Below are positions 50,560 to 59,573 of a DNA stretch of 64,000 nucleotides, piece by piece. The translations under genes and the position numbers were made by a program. Source of the DNA: an uncultured Prevotellaceae bacterium (GTDB taxonomy: Bacteria > Bacteroidota > Bacteroidia > Bacteroidales > Bacteroidaceae); assembly GCA_900319225.1 (NCBI GenBank), contig ONNV01000005.1, forward strand, positions 1 to 64,000, read 5' to 3'. The stretch's first letter is position 1. Each line of letters opens with the position of its first letter. Below the pieces are notes generated by a model. The model worked only from the letters and a program-made list of their open reading frames with translations. It was not told the origin of the DNA and did no database searches.

Positions 50560-51819
50560 TTATCGGTTTACTGTTCCGCCCAGCGCATTGAAATCATCAA
50601 AGAATGCCGGGTAGGACTTGGATGTACACTCCGCATCGGTGATGGTGACGCTTATGTTCATGACCGATGACAGGACGGCGGCGGCCATAGCCATACGGTG
50701 GTCGTTACTGGGGTCATAACAGAAACTGCGTGCCGGACCGCCGGTGACGGAGAGTGTGTTGTCCGTGGCGTAGGCACTGATGCCTGCTCCTGACAGCATC
50801 TTGAGTATGGATTCCACGCGGTCACTCTCCTTGATGCGCAGACGCTTTATATTGTCAAATACCGTGGTTCCCTGGGCTGTGGCGGCTGCTACGGCCATGA
50901 CGGGTACCAGATCAGGGATATCGGCACAGTCAATGACACAGCCCGTAAGGGCCGACGGGCGCGCTGTGACGCCGTCCGGGGTTGTCAGTATGTCGGCGCC
51001 CATGCGGCGCATCATATCCACAATGCGGCGGTCACCCTGGGCCGAGCCCTGATAATCCAGACCTTTGCAGGTTATGCTCTTGCTGCCGGCTACGCCTGCC
51101 ACAATCCAGAATGCAGCGCCTGACCAGTCGGACTCGACGGTCACTTTTGCGGCGGGTGTGACATAACCCTGGCCTCCGGGTATGCGGTAACCGTTGCCGG
51201 CCTCAATGACCTCTATGCCGAACGTGCGTAAGGCGTTTAGAGTGAGTCCTATATATGATGCGCTCTCCAGATGGCCGGTTATGGTGATGGTGCTCTCCTT
51301 ACCGCTCAGGGGCAGAGCCATAAGCAGTCCGGATATGAACTGTGACGATACGCCTCCGTCAATGGTGTAGTTGCCTGCGGGCAGCGTGCCCTGGCATACG
51401 AGTGGCATGTGACCGTTTGCAGACATCTTTATGCCGTGGGCTGTCATCTCCTCATAGAGGGGTGAAAGGGGGCGTTCCGGCAGACGGCCCTGTCCGGTGA
51501 ATACGGCATCGGCTCCCAGTGCGGCTGCAACGGGCAGCAGGAACCTCAGGGTGGATCCGCTCTCGCCGCAGTCAAGTGTGGCGCCACGGGTGGGCTTGGA
51601 TATGGGTGTCACCTTGAATACGCCGCCGTCATAAGTTATGTCGGCTCCCAGCGCGTTCAGGCATGCGGCGGTTGCCTCCATGTCACGGTTCACGCTGTGG
51701 CACACTATGGTGCAGGGCTCACTGGCCAGCGCGGCACAGATGAGCATGCGGTGCGCCACTGATTTGGATGGCGGCACCTGTACCGTACCTGATAGCGTTC
51801 CCTGTGTGGTGACTGTCAT
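50560..51819 (-). CDS. aroA: EPSP synthase
   Basis: A 419-residue 3-phosphoshikimate 1-carboxyvinyltransferase. VPPSKSVAHRMLICAAL carries the phosphate-binding Lys/Ser, CGESGSTLRFLLPVAAALG is the usual substrate loop, GVSSQFISGLLMALPL and RIKESDRVESI come later, and DHRMAMAAAVLS closes the site. It overlaps aroB by 4 bp (ATGA), so the two are translationally coupled. Confidence 0.96.
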   Translation of the reverse strand: MTVTTQGTLSGTVQVPPSKSVAHRMLICAALASEPCTIVCHSVNRDMEATAACLNALGADITYDGGVFKVTPISKPTRGATLDCGESGSTLRFLLPVAAALGADAVFTGQGRLPERPLSPLYEEMTAHGIKMSANGHMPLVCQGTLPAGNYTIDGGVSSQFISGLLMALPLSGKESTITITGHLESASYIGLTLNALRTFGIEVIEAGNGYRIPGGQGYVTPAAKVTVESDWSGAAFWIVAGVAGSKSITCKGLDYQGSAQGDRRIVDMMRRMGADILTTPDGVTARPSALTGCVIDCADIPDLVPVMAVAAATAQGTTVFDNIKRLRIKESDRVESILKMLSGAGISAYATDNTLSVTGGPARSFCYDPSNDHRMAMAAAVLSSVMNISVTITDAECTSKSYPAFFDDFNALGGTVNR

Positions 51820-52871
51820 AATCCTATCTTTTTCATCAGTTCCAGAACCTGGGTGGCGGGCATTTTCTGCAGTATGCAGTGTCCAACGGACTCGGGCAGT
51901 ACGAGTGTAATGTCACCGGCGCTGCGTTTCTTGTCCGACAGGATTACCTGATACATCTGCTCTGCAGAGAAGGGACATGAAAGGTCAAAACCGTAGTCTC
52001 TTACCACCTGACTCACAGCTTCTGTAAGGTCAGGCAGTCCGTATGCTGCACCCACCTTGGCTGCAATCACCATTCCGCGGGCCACAGCACTGCCGTGGCT
52101 GATGGTGAATCCGCTCAGTTTCTCAATGGCGTGACCGAACGTGTGTCCAAAGTTGAGAAGTCCGCGCATTCCGCGGTCAAACTCATCCTGCTCCACTACG
52201 TCACGCTTTATGCTTATGCATCGGGCAATCACCTGCTCCAGGTCAAATGTTCCGGGCTTGGCAATAACCTGTGCCAGCTCACTGTCAAGTATGAATCCGT
52301 ATTTTATCACCTCGGCAAATCCGTCACGCAGCACATCGGGATCCAATGTTGAGAGCGTGTCGGTGTCAAGATATACCAGTGCAGGCTGGTGGAATGCTCC
52401 CACAAGGTTCTTGCCGGCGCTTATGTCAACGGCTGTCTTTCCGCCTACCGATGAGTCGACTGCAGCCAGCAGGGTGGTGGGTACCTGTATGAAAGGTATG
52501 CCGCGCAGATAGATGGCTGCGGCGAATCCCGCCATATCACCTACAACACCGCCACCCAAAGCCAGAACCAGATCCGTGCGTGTTACCTGCGCCTGGACCA
52601 TGGTGCCTATGAATGCGGTCACGTTATCCAGGGTCTTGCTCTGCTCGCCGTTCTCAATCACGTGGCTCACCACGGTGAATCCGGCTTTTTCAAGTGAATC
52701 GGTTACGGTCTTGCCGTAAAGCGGGAACACCTTGTCATCACTCAGTATGGCAATCTTGCAGGGCTTGAACTGCTCTTTTGCAGCCTGGCCTATGCCTGAC
52801 AGACCACCTTTGCGGAGCAGTATGTCATAGGTGCCGGATGCGTGGACGGTGATTCGGGTAGGGGTCTCCAT
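51816..52871 (-). CDS. aroB: 3-dehydroquinate synthase
   Basis: A 351-residue enzyme that cyclises DAHP to 3-dehydroquinate using NAD and a divalent metal. Motifs are ENGEQSKTLDNV, ALGGGVVGDMAGFAAAIYLRG (NAD binding), PTTLLAAVDSSVGGKTAVD, and the metal ligands in LNFGHTFGHAIE and SHGSAVARGM. It lies between tyrA and aroA in the operon. Confidence 0.96.
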   Translation of the reverse strand: METPTRITVHASGTYDILLRKGGLSGIGQAAKEQFKPCKIAILSDDKVFPLYGKTVTDSLEKAGFTVVSHVIENGEQSKTLDNVTAFIGTMVQAQVTRTDLVLALGGGVVGDMAGFAAAIYLRGIPFIQVPTTLLAAVDSSVGGKTAVDISAGKNLVGAFHQPALVYLDTDTLSTLDPDVLRDGFAEVIKYGFILDSELAQVIAKPGTFDLEQVIARCISIKRDVVEQDEFDRGMRGLLNFGHTFGHAIEKLSGFTISHGSAVARGMVIAAKVGAAYGLPDLTEAVSQVVRDYGFDLSCPFSAEQMYQVILSDKKRSAGDITLVLPESVGHCILQKMPATQVLELMKKIGL

Positions 52872-52872
52872 A

Positions 52873-53706
52873 TTATTTGTCGGAAAGTTCTTTTGCTATA
52901 CGTCCGTCACGCAACAGTGCGCAGAGCGTGGCGGCGTCATCGGCCTCCATGGCATTTGCGTACTGCGTGAGGTTGTCAATCAAGGTATGTATCTCTCGGA
53001 GCAGGTTGTCCTTGTTGTCAAGGAACAGCTCTGTCCACATATTCTCGTTAAGCCAGGCTACGCGTGTAAGGTCGCGGAAACTGCCTGCGCTGTAGCCCTT
53101 GTGCTGCTGGGCTGTGGGGCTCTTGATGAAGGCGTTTGACACTACGTGTGCCAGCTGTGACGTGAAGGCAATCATGCGGTCATGGTCATCGGCCGATGTG
53201 AATACCACACGCTTAAGCTGCATGGGCTCCAAGAGGCTCTTTATGCGGTCCAGCAACTCTATGTCATCATGAGTGGGCGGAACGATTATCATCGATGCGT
53301 TCTGGAACATGGTGGCACGTGAGTTCTTGTAACCGGAGAGGTGTGTGCCTGCCATGGGGTGTCCGCCGGCATATGTGAATCCGTATTTGGCTGCCACCTC
53401 CATGCCGCACTCCACGACCTTGCGCTTGGTTCCGCAGTCATCTATGACTACGGTGTGTTTGGCAATCTCCATGCCGTGCTCACGGAGCCACTGGCATGCG
53501 GCGCCGGGTGTGACAGCTATATGTATAAGGTCACACTGCTTTATGTTCTTGCTGTCCAGTATGCCGCTGAGCGTGCCCTCCAGCTCCGCAAAACGGCTTA
53601 CTGACTCATTCAGGTCAAAACCAAGTACGGTCCAGCCGGCCTCATGATATGTTTTGGCCAGCGATCCGCCTATAAGGCCCAATCCTACAACACCTACCGT
53701 GTTCAT
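52873..53706 (-). CDS. tyrA: Prephenate dehydrogenase
   Basis: A 277-residue NAD(P)-dependent enzyme of tyrosine synthesis. The N-terminal dinucleotide motif is GVVGLGLIGGSLAKTYHEAG. GGHPMAGTHLSG contains the catalytic His, and the helical dimerisation domain has QLAHVVSNAFIKS and SAGSFRDLTRVA. It has no fused chorismate mutase or ACT domain. It starts 1 bp after aroF. Confidence 0.95.
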   Translation of the reverse strand: MNTVGVVGLGLIGGSLAKTYHEAGWTVLGFDLNESVSRFAELEGTLSGILDSKNIKQCDLIHIAVTPGAACQWLREHGMEIAKHTVVIDDCGTKRKVVECGMEVAAKYGFTYAGGHPMAGTHLSGYKNSRATMFQNASMIIVPPTHDDIELLDRIKSLLEPMQLKRVVFTSADDHDRMIAFTSQLAHVVSNAFIKSPTAQQHKGYSAGSFRDLTRVAWLNENMWTELFLDNKDNLLREIHTLIDNLTQYANAMEADDAATLCALLRDGRIAKELSDK

Positions 53707-53707
53707 A

Positions 53708-54718
53708 TCAGATTATCTGCTTGAGTGCCATTACCTTCTTGGCAACCTCATCAAACTGTGCGGGAGTGAGTGACTGGGCACCGTCGCAAAGGGCGTGGAT
53801 GGGGTCGTTGTGTACCTCTATGATAAGACCGTCGGCGCCTGCGGCTGCTGCAGCCAGTGACATGGACGGAACCAGACGAGACTTTCCGGTGGCATGGCTG
53901 GGGTCAACTATGATGGGCAGATGAGACAGCTCCTTTACAACCGGTATGGCTGACAGGTCAAGCACGTTACGGGTGTATGTGTCATAGCTGCGGATACCGC
54001 GCTCGCACAGTACGATGTTCTCATTACCGCCGGCCATGATGTACTCGGCGCTCATGAGCCACTCCTTGATGGTGCTGGCTATGCCACGCTTGAGCAGGAT
54101 GGGTTTGCGGGTACGTCCCAGAGCCTTGAGCAGCTCAAAGTTCTGCATGTTGCGTGCACCTACCTGAAGCATGTCGACATCCTCAAAGAGTTCCAGATGA
54201 CGTTCGCTCATGATCTCGGTGACAATGGGCAGACCTGTTGCCTTGCGTGCCTTACGCAGCAGTTCCAGACCGTCGGCACCCATTCCCTGGAAATCATACG
54301 GGCTGGTACGGGGCTTGAATGCGCCGCCGCGCAGGAGTGTGGCGCCCGATGCCTTGACTGCCTTGGCAATCTCTGTGATCTGCTCCTCTGACTCTACTGA
54401 GCAGGGACCGGCAATCATGGCAAAGTTGCCGCCGCCAATCTTGACCTTGTTTTCACCCTCACCGATCTCAACTACGGTATCGGCCGGATGGAAACGGCGG
54501 TTGGCGCATTTGAAAGGCTCGGTTATGCGGGTTACGCTGTCAATAATGTCCAGACCGCTCAACAGGTCGGGGTCAATACGGCTGGTATCACCTATAAGGC
54601 CAATTACCGTCTGGAACTGACCCTCGGATATGTGTACGCCTACACCCTGGCCTTTGAGCCAGTTGATGAGGTTTTTCTTTTGAGTCTCTGAGACTCCTGC
54701 TTTGAGTACTGCTATCAT
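53708..54718 (-). CDS. aroF: DAHP synthase
   Basis: A 336-residue 3-deoxy-7-phosphoheptulonate synthase, the first step of aromatic synthesis, of the class I-beta type. The N-terminal 70 residues are the ferredoxin-like regulatory domain (MIAVLKAGVSETQKKNLINW). The barrel has MIAGPCSVESEEQI, RGGAFKPRTSPYDFQGMG, LLKRGIAST and VDPSHATGKS. It is the first structural gene of the operon, 42 bp after the intrinsic terminator of the leader. Confidence 0.96.
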   Translation of the reverse strand: MIAVLKAGVSETQKKNLINWLKGQGVGVHISEGQFQTVIGLIGDTSRIDPDLLSGLDIIDSVTRITEPFKCANRRFHPADTVVEIGEGENKVKIGGGNFAMIAGPCSVESEEQITEIAKAVKASGATLLRGGAFKPRTSPYDFQGMGADGLELLRKARKATGLPIVTEIMSERHLELFEDVDMLQVGARNMQNFELLKALGRTRKPILLKRGIASTIKEWLMSAEYIMAGGNENIVLCERGIRSYDTYTRNVLDLSAIPVVKELSHLPIIVDPSHATGKSRLVPSMSLAAAAAGADGLIIEVHNDPIHALCDGAQSLTPAQFDEVAKKVMALKQII

Positions 54719-54759
54719 AGTCTTATGTTTTTGTTTCTTTCTTTATTCCGGTTTGCAAC

Positions 54760-54785
54760 AAAAAAGCCCGGATATCTGTCCGGGC
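54760..54785 (-). terminator. Attenuator terminator in aro operon leader
   Basis: On the minus strand GCCCGGA (54785-54779), loop CAGATA, TCCGGGC (54772-54766), then TTTTTT: a standard intrinsic terminator placed between the promoter and aroF. CCGGG at 54828-54824, at the end of the leader peptide reading frame, can pair with CCCGG of the 5' arm and act as antiterminator. Another stem (ACGCATAC 54867-54860 with GTATGCGT 54814-54807) can form across the leader. Confidence 0.9.
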
Positions 54786-54820
54786 TCTCTGTTATTTCTT
54801 ATTTGTACGCATACAACAAA

Positions 54821-54880
54821 TTACCCGGCATATTGTCTGGTAAACCAAAAGTAATAAAAGTATGCGTTGAATGATCTCAT
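54821..54880 (-). CDS. Aromatic-rich leader peptide of the aro operon
   Basis: A 19-codon reading frame encoding MRSFNAYFYYFWFTRQYAG. Ten of the 19 residues from position 4 to 17 include Phe x4, Tyr x4 and Trp x1, far above chance, directly before an intrinsic terminator and the six aromatic biosynthesis genes. The design is that of classical transcription attenuation: shortage of charged Phe/Tyr/Trp tRNA stalls the ribosome early, leaving CCGGG free to open the terminator, whereas complete translation covers it. A -7 element (TACCTTTG, 54896-54889) lies 8 bp upstream, so the leader may be almost leaderless. Confidence 0.88.
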   Translation of the reverse strand: MRSFNAYFYYFWFTRQYAG

Positions 54881-54888
54881 ATCGGCCG

Positions 54889-54896
54889 CAAAGGTA
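54889..54896 (-). promoter_or_regulatory. -7 promoter element of the aro operon
   Basis: On the minus strand TACCTTTG matches TAnnTTTG and sits 8 bp before the leader-peptide ATG. I find no TTTG 19-20 bp upstream. Confidence 0.6.
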
Positions 54897-54989
54897 TATA
54901 ACTTTTTGTTCCGTTGTAATGGAGCGCCCTGCTTTTTTTTGATAAAATACCTACTTATGGGTAGTTTAGGTTTTTTTATAAGGGCCCCG

Positions 54990-55021
54990 TTTGGACGATT
55001 GCCGGTATTGACTTAAGTTTG
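54990..55021 (+). promoter_or_regulatory. Bacteroidetes-type promoter of the 55052 lipoprotein
   Basis: TTTG at 54990-54993 and TAAGTTTG at 55014-55021, spaced by 20 bp, close to the canonical 19. It lies 30 bp before ATG 55052 and diverges from the aro operon promoter. Confidence 0.7.
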
Positions 55022-55051
55022 CCGCCAGTATTTACCTATTAAATCCTTGTT

Positions 55052-56233
55052 ATGAAGAAATCGATACTCCTTTTTGCGGCAGTCCTGCTTATGGTGCCGT
55101 TTCTGGCGGGTTCATGTAAAAGCAAAAAACGTTTCTTATTAGATGTGGTTGAGCAGGATTATGTAAACAAGTCCTCTCAGACGGTCCATGGTGTAGAGGT
55201 CAAGGAACAGCTGCCTCTGGGTGCGTCCGATATATTCGTATGCGATACATTCATTGTGGTTATGACAAATGGCGGACAGCAGCCAAGAATGCATGTCTAT
55301 TCCACAAACTGGCAGCCGCTTGGCGAGTTCTGCAACATAGGACGTGCCAGGAATGAGTTCCTAAGTTATCCCAAGCTGCTGTCCGGACAGTATTACAGGA
55401 AACCGGACGGTACCGTACTCATTCCCCTTATGGACGGCGCTTCGAATGGAGTCAAGATGATGGACCTTACAGAATCTGTAAAACGTCAGACTACAGTCAT
55501 AACCCGGTTTAGGGAAGACCTTAAGGGTATCTGGACGGTCATAGCCAACCGGGATAACATGAAGATAAAATTCGGATCCAGAAGGGATGTCATATTGCTC
55601 AATGAGGATATGAACCTTACGTTTGAGTACAATAACTCTGTCAATGATTATCCCGATTACTATGGCGAACCGTATTTTGGCGTGCGTCAGGATACCACAG
55701 AGATAAGGAGGATCAGGTTGCTCCAAGAGGTAGAAGGAGAGGAGATGGAATATTTTGGAGGCCGAATTATAAAACATCCCCACCGTAACCTGATTGTGCA
55801 GCCATTATCCAGTCTGGACTATATCCTGTTCTTTGACATGGACAATGACCATATGTTTGCCGTGCACCAGAAAGGATCTGCCTCTTTTGACGGAAAACTT
55901 CCTGAATATGTCCGTACAGAGGGCGTGACCGAGGACGGTACACCTTATTATGAGGATAATCTGGTGGAACATTTCGGGTATCCCGCATTTGCGGAGTCAT
56001 ACTTTATGGTGCTTTACTATGCCGGTGATTACGGTGCCGGATCGGCCGATCCCGAGAACCCGGTTGCGGAACTGATGTTCTTTGACTGGGACGGCAAGTT
56101 CCTCAAGTCCGTAAAACTTGATACTTCAGTCTGGAGCATAACCTATGATGAGAACAACCATATCCTTTATGGAATGGATATGTTCACGGAGAGCCTGTAC
56201 AGCTTTGACCTGACATCGGTCTTGCCGGACTGA
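55052..56233 (+). CDS. 6-bladed beta-propeller lipoprotein (BF3164-like)
   Basis: A 393-residue lipoprotein (lipobox AGSC, Cys22). The rest is rich in beta strands in a repeating pattern (MHVYSTNWQPLGEFCNIGRARNE, LMFFDWDGKFLKSVKL, ITYDENNHILYGMD), as in the BF3164-like / DUF4934 six-bladed beta-propeller lipoproteins of Bacteroidetes. Function unknown; such proteins sit on the cell surface or in the periplasm and are often linked to secreted peptides. It has its own promoter and a palindrome at its 3' side. Confidence 0.8.
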   Translation: MKKSILLFAAVLLMVPFLAGSCKSKKRFLLDVVEQDYVNKSSQTVHGVEVKEQLPLGASDIFVCDTFIVVMTNGGQQPRMHVYSTNWQPLGEFCNIGRARNEFLSYPKLLSGQYYRKPDGTVLIPLMDGASNGVKMMDLTESVKRQTTVITRFREDLKGIWTVIANRDNMKIKFGSRRDVILLNEDMNLTFEYNNSVNDYPDYYGEPYFGVRQDTTEIRRIRLLQEVEGEEMEYFGGRIIKHPHRNLIVQPLSSLDYILFFDMDNDHMFAVHQKGSASFDGKLPEYVRTEGVTEDGTPYYEDNLVEHFGYPAFAESYFMVLYYAGDYGAGSADPENPVAELMFFDWDGKFLKSVKLDTSVWSITYDENNHILYGMDMFTESLYSFDLTSVLPD

Positions 56234-56274
56234 CACATTTTGATTACCTTTGACGCGTTGGAATCGTTTTAAAG

Positions 56275-56312
56275 TGCACCCCAAAAGTTAGACAAAAAAC
56301 TTTTGGGGTGCA
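56275..56312. repeat. IS3-end-like palindrome / terminator
   Basis: TGCACCCCAAAAGTT (56275-56289) and AACTTTTGGGGTGCA (56298-56312) are perfect 15-bp inverted copies with an 8-nt loop. The arm plus AGACA closely resembles terminal inverted repeats of IS3-family (IS150 group) elements. Here two ends face each other with no transposase between. It lies between two convergent genes and can work as a bidirectional terminator. Confidence 0.75.
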
Positions 56313-56314
56313 TT

Positions 56315-58483
56315 TCATTTCCCAACGCGTCCAAAAAATTCGCCCATGGTGTTGTTATAAACGTTTCCGTACACGCTTGCGTTGTAAACTGTGACGTGAG
56401 ATCCGGTAGTGTTGGTTGCAACCGTATAATAGAGGTCGCGGATGGATATGTCTGGATCATGTGCAATGGCAGCCTGGAAACCGCGGGTGAATCCGTTTGA
56501 CAGGTAAACGCCGATTTCCTCGCTCCACATATCGGCATGGCTGGCCTCCCAAGGGGTGGCTGCCGTGATGAACAGGGCACCGGGTACTCCCTGACTGGTC
56601 TGGCCCAGACCTCCGCTGTAGCATGATTCTATGGCGAACATTATCTTGCGGTGAGGCGTCTGGAGCAGTATGTCACGCATTTGGGCGTATTTCATCTTCT
56701 GCGAGTCTCCGAAACAGAGGCTTCCCACATTGCCGTGACCGCTCCAGAATATGAAAATGTTGTCATTCGGAGTGGCGTTGATCACGTGTGGCAGACGTTC
56801 CGATGCCCGTCCCTGAAGTATGTCTCCAAGGTCAGCAGGTGTCAGGTCACTGAGTATATAGTCTATGGCATCGTGTTCATAGACGTTGGGGCTGTCAGGA
56901 GTGATGAAAAGCTGGCCCGGGTATATGTTCTCTTTGTTATCGGCCAGGTCATCCTGACATATGAGAATAATGTGGTCGTCATCATAACCCTGATGCCTGA
57001 GCATCTTGTATGTGGCAAAGACATCGGCCTGGAAACGGTAGTTTGCCCAACCTGATGAGGCGGCAATCAGCAGTGCCCAACGGTCTTTAAGTGCAGGGTA
57101 GGTAGCGGTGGTGTCGTTTTCATTGAAATTCTGCATACGATCTGCCTTGAAGGTACCTATGTCCTTGGCCGATGTGGTGCGCTGGTTTCCGTCGGTGGAT
57201 ATGTACTCCACGGTGATATACTGACCTTCATAGAGTCTCCAGCGGCGGAATGTGCTGCCTATGACAGTGTTGCATTTCTTATAGGAGTTGCTGAATGTCC
57301 AGGAGCCGCTCACTCCGTCTATATCTGGTGTTACTCCCTGTGCCAACAGGCTGAAATTGCGGCTCATGTCATCGGGAAGCCATGAACCGCCACCGGTGGC
57401 GCGGCCGTCAATGACTGAGCGTATGGCATCGTTCAGCTGCTGGCCGGTCTGGGCCGACAGAACCGATGCGTATGCTACGATACAGAGTGCATCGTAGAAC
57501 TGGGGCTCGCCCTCAACGGGTTCCTGGCCGAACCGTTGACGATAGGCGTGACTGAATCCGGATTCTGGCGATGAGCAGAACTCAACTCCTTCATATACGG
57601 CGTTGCGGACATTGGCTGCGATGCTGTCCGATACAAAACCGTTACTGCTGTAAAACTGTGGCGTGAACAATGTTTCGCCAGCCTTGAGTGCGGCTTGGAG
57701 TTTCCCGATCTCATCATCCAGGGCAATAGCCGCTGATGCCGATGAGGGGCTGAACAGAAGCGCTCTGCGAGCATATGAAGGGTCGGTGCCGCAGACGTCA
57801 CGTACATATGACCGCAGTTCGGCCTCGCTCTTGTACAGATATACTCCCTGAACGGATATGCCATACTCCTGGGCGATGAAACCGAACCACTCGGCGTAGG
57901 CGTTGCGCGCCTCATTGTCATCGTCCGGTGCAAGGAGAATCATAGGCACCGAATCGTTGTATTGGGTGCTGGCCACACATGAAACCAGCACCTCTATCTG
58001 GTAGATGTCACTCTGGGAGAGGTTCCAGATGTAGGGTATATCGGCAAAAAGACGCTGGTACTCAACATTCGTGGCGCAGGGAGTGAGCATGGGTTTCTTC
58101 TCTCTGTTTCGGTTGATGGCTTTGGCCATCTGCTCGGCATGGGCCGATGTGGTGGGCCCCACGATGGCGGCAATATCCGGATCCTGGGCTATTGTGCGCA
58201 TATAATCCTCAATGTCCGGATCATCCTGGTTCTTGAAGGTGAGTTCAAGCCCTATTTTCGCGCTGCTGCCCCTTTGGGCGTAGAGTATGTTGGAAAGCGC
58301 CCAGTCCGATGTACGCTCCCAGCGGGCCTGCTCGTGGCTGTCCATGATGACGGCAACCTTGACCCTGCGGGCGGCGTCATCCTGCGGTGCAGGATTCTTT
58401 ATCTCATCCGTGCAACTGCAAACGAGCAGAGCCATCATGATGAAGGCCGATACAGTCAGGTTATGTCGATGGGGGCGTTTCAT
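56315..58483 (-). CDS. Type-1 binding domain fused to C13 legumain-like protease
   Basis: A 722-residue lipoprotein (Cys24, VCSC). Residues about 40-400 form a type-1 periplasmic ligand-binding fold like that of amino-acid ABC receptors (VKVAVIMDSHEQARW, IAAIVGPTTSAHAEQMA, FYDALCIVAYASVL). Residues about 465-722 are a clan CD cysteine peptidase of the C13 (legumain) type: RWALLIAASSGWANYRFQAD, YDDDHIILICQDDLADN, catalytic His583 in FIFWSGHGNVG, catalytic Cys621 in AIESCYSGG. It is the last gene of a five-gene run with a MACPF pore-former. Sensing by the binding domain may control proteolysis (inference). I know no characterised protein with this architecture. Confidence 0.85.
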   Translation of the reverse strand: MKRPHRHNLTVSAFIMMALLVCSCTDEIKNPAPQDDAARRVKVAVIMDSHEQARWERTSDWALSNILYAQRGSSAKIGLELTFKNQDDPDIEDYMRTIAQDPDIAAIVGPTTSAHAEQMAKAINRNREKKPMLTPCATNVEYQRLFADIPYIWNLSQSDIYQIEVLVSCVASTQYNDSVPMILLAPDDDNEARNAYAEWFGFIAQEYGISVQGVYLYKSEAELRSYVRDVCGTDPSYARRALLFSPSSASAAIALDDEIGKLQAALKAGETLFTPQFYSSNGFVSDSIAANVRNAVYEGVEFCSSPESGFSHAYRQRFGQEPVEGEPQFYDALCIVAYASVLSAQTGQQLNDAIRSVIDGRATGGGSWLPDDMSRNFSLLAQGVTPDIDGVSGSWTFSNSYKKCNTVIGSTFRRWRLYEGQYITVEYISTDGNQRTTSAKDIGTFKADRMQNFNENDTTATYPALKDRWALLIAASSGWANYRFQADVFATYKMLRHQGYDDDHIILICQDDLADNKENIYPGQLFITPDSPNVYEHDAIDYILSDLTPADLGDILQGRASERLPHVINATPNDNIFIFWSGHGNVGSLCFGDSQKMKYAQMRDILLQTPHRKIMFAIESCYSGGLGQTSQGVPGALFITAATPWEASHADMWSEEIGVYLSNGFTRGFQAAIAHDPDISIRDLYYTVATNTTGSHVTVYNASVYGNVYNNTMGEFFGRVGK

Positions 58484-58495
58484 ATACTGTGGGGC

Positions 58496-59551
58496 TTATT
58501 GTTCACGTTCGGCTCTTATCGCCTCGTCAAGATACTGTTCATACAGACGGCTGAATGTATCGGCCTGGTCATAACGGTCATCCCAGACGCAGATATGTTT
58601 CCTGAATTGGGGGGCTATCTCCACATCGGCCATACCCTCTTCAAGTCCCAGACGTCTGGTCTGCGGCCATTCAATACCGGACAGCCACTCCGTCAGACAT
58701 TCATTGACGACACGGCCTATATGTATTACGACCGAGAAAGGTATGCGGGAGCTCATACCGCTCATGTTCACCTCCATTCCTACCATGAGGGCGCTTGTGA
58801 GCGCGTTGTCGTTGAGGTACCTGATCACTCCCGTCTGAGCGCCGCGCAGCAGAGGGAATATGAATTCGTCATAGGCTTCATATTCCATAGCCCGTCTGAC
58901 CATAAAACGATAGGCTGAGTCCGGCATGCTGAAACCTGCCTCATCATGGGTCAGGATATTGATGCTGGTGGTACATTCCTTGCCGTTGTGGCTGCCGGGA
59001 TGGGCTTTACGGCCGTCAATGAATCCTTTTATTGATTCGTCTATAACCTCATATCGGGGGGCGGCGGCAAGTATGAGTGCGTCAAAATTGCTTGTCATTG
59101 CACCTGCCAGCCAGGATACTCCATAACGGTTTATGGATATGGTTGACACTCCCTGCAGGGTGTCATTGCTTTCAAGAAGCAGGATTCTGCTTCCCTTACC
59201 GCTAAGGGCGGGTGTGTTGCGTTGCACCGCGTTTATATACCAGGTGTTGCCTAAAATGAGGACAGTCGAGTCCTGCGACTTGTTGTCCAGGAGCCATTGG
59301 TCATACATGCTTATGGCTTGGGTCGTATCATTAGGCAGCAGAAGTCTGAGTTTTACTCCGCTTTCCTGTGCGAAAGCGAACACTCCCTCAATCATGGCGT
59401 CGTTAAAACCATTGTCACCCAGACCGGCGGGACTGGCCAGGACAGTCACGGTGGCTTGACGTGACTGTTCCCATGACAACCTATCAGGGCCGTCATGGGA
59501 ACAGGATGCAAGTATCAGGATAACTGCCGCCCAGATGATTTTTTGACGCAT
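58496..59551 (-). CDS. BMP-family (PnrA-like) binding lipoprotein
   Basis: A 351-residue lipoprotein (lipobox LASC, about Cys17). It has a type-1 periplasmic binding fold with features of the BMP/PnrA (Med) family: ATVTVLASPAGLGDNGFNDAMIEGVFAF near the start and SWLAGAMTS later. BMP proteins usually bind nucleosides for ABC import, but no permease or ATPase is next to it, so it may serve as a ligand sensor. It lies 12 bp before the C13 protease fusion gene and 22 bp after the unknown lipoprotein gene, that is, inside the same operon. Confidence 0.8.
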   Translation of the reverse strand: MRQKIIWAAVILILASCSHDGPDRLSWEQSRQATVTVLASPAGLGDNGFNDAMIEGVFAFAQESGVKLRLLLPNDTTQAISMYDQWLLDNKSQDSTVLILGNTWYINAVQRNTPALSGKGSRILLLESNDTLQGVSTISINRYGVSWLAGAMTSNFDALILAAAPRYEVIDESIKGFIDGRKAHPGSHNGKECTTSINILTHDEAGFSMPDSAYRFMVRRAMEYEAYDEFIFPLLRGAQTGVIRYLNDNALTSALMVGMEVNMSGMSSRIPFSVVIHIGRVVNECLTEWLSGIEWPQTRRLGLEEGMADVEIAPQFRKHICVWDDRYDQADTFSRLYEQYLDEAIRAEREQ

Positions 59552-59573
59552 CTTTTTCCTATTTGTTTTAAAC

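Noticed and set aside
58139..58918. 259-residue plus-strand reading frame across the C13 protease and BMP genes
   Set aside because: It is antisense to two well-supported genes and shows no domain or plausible start context.
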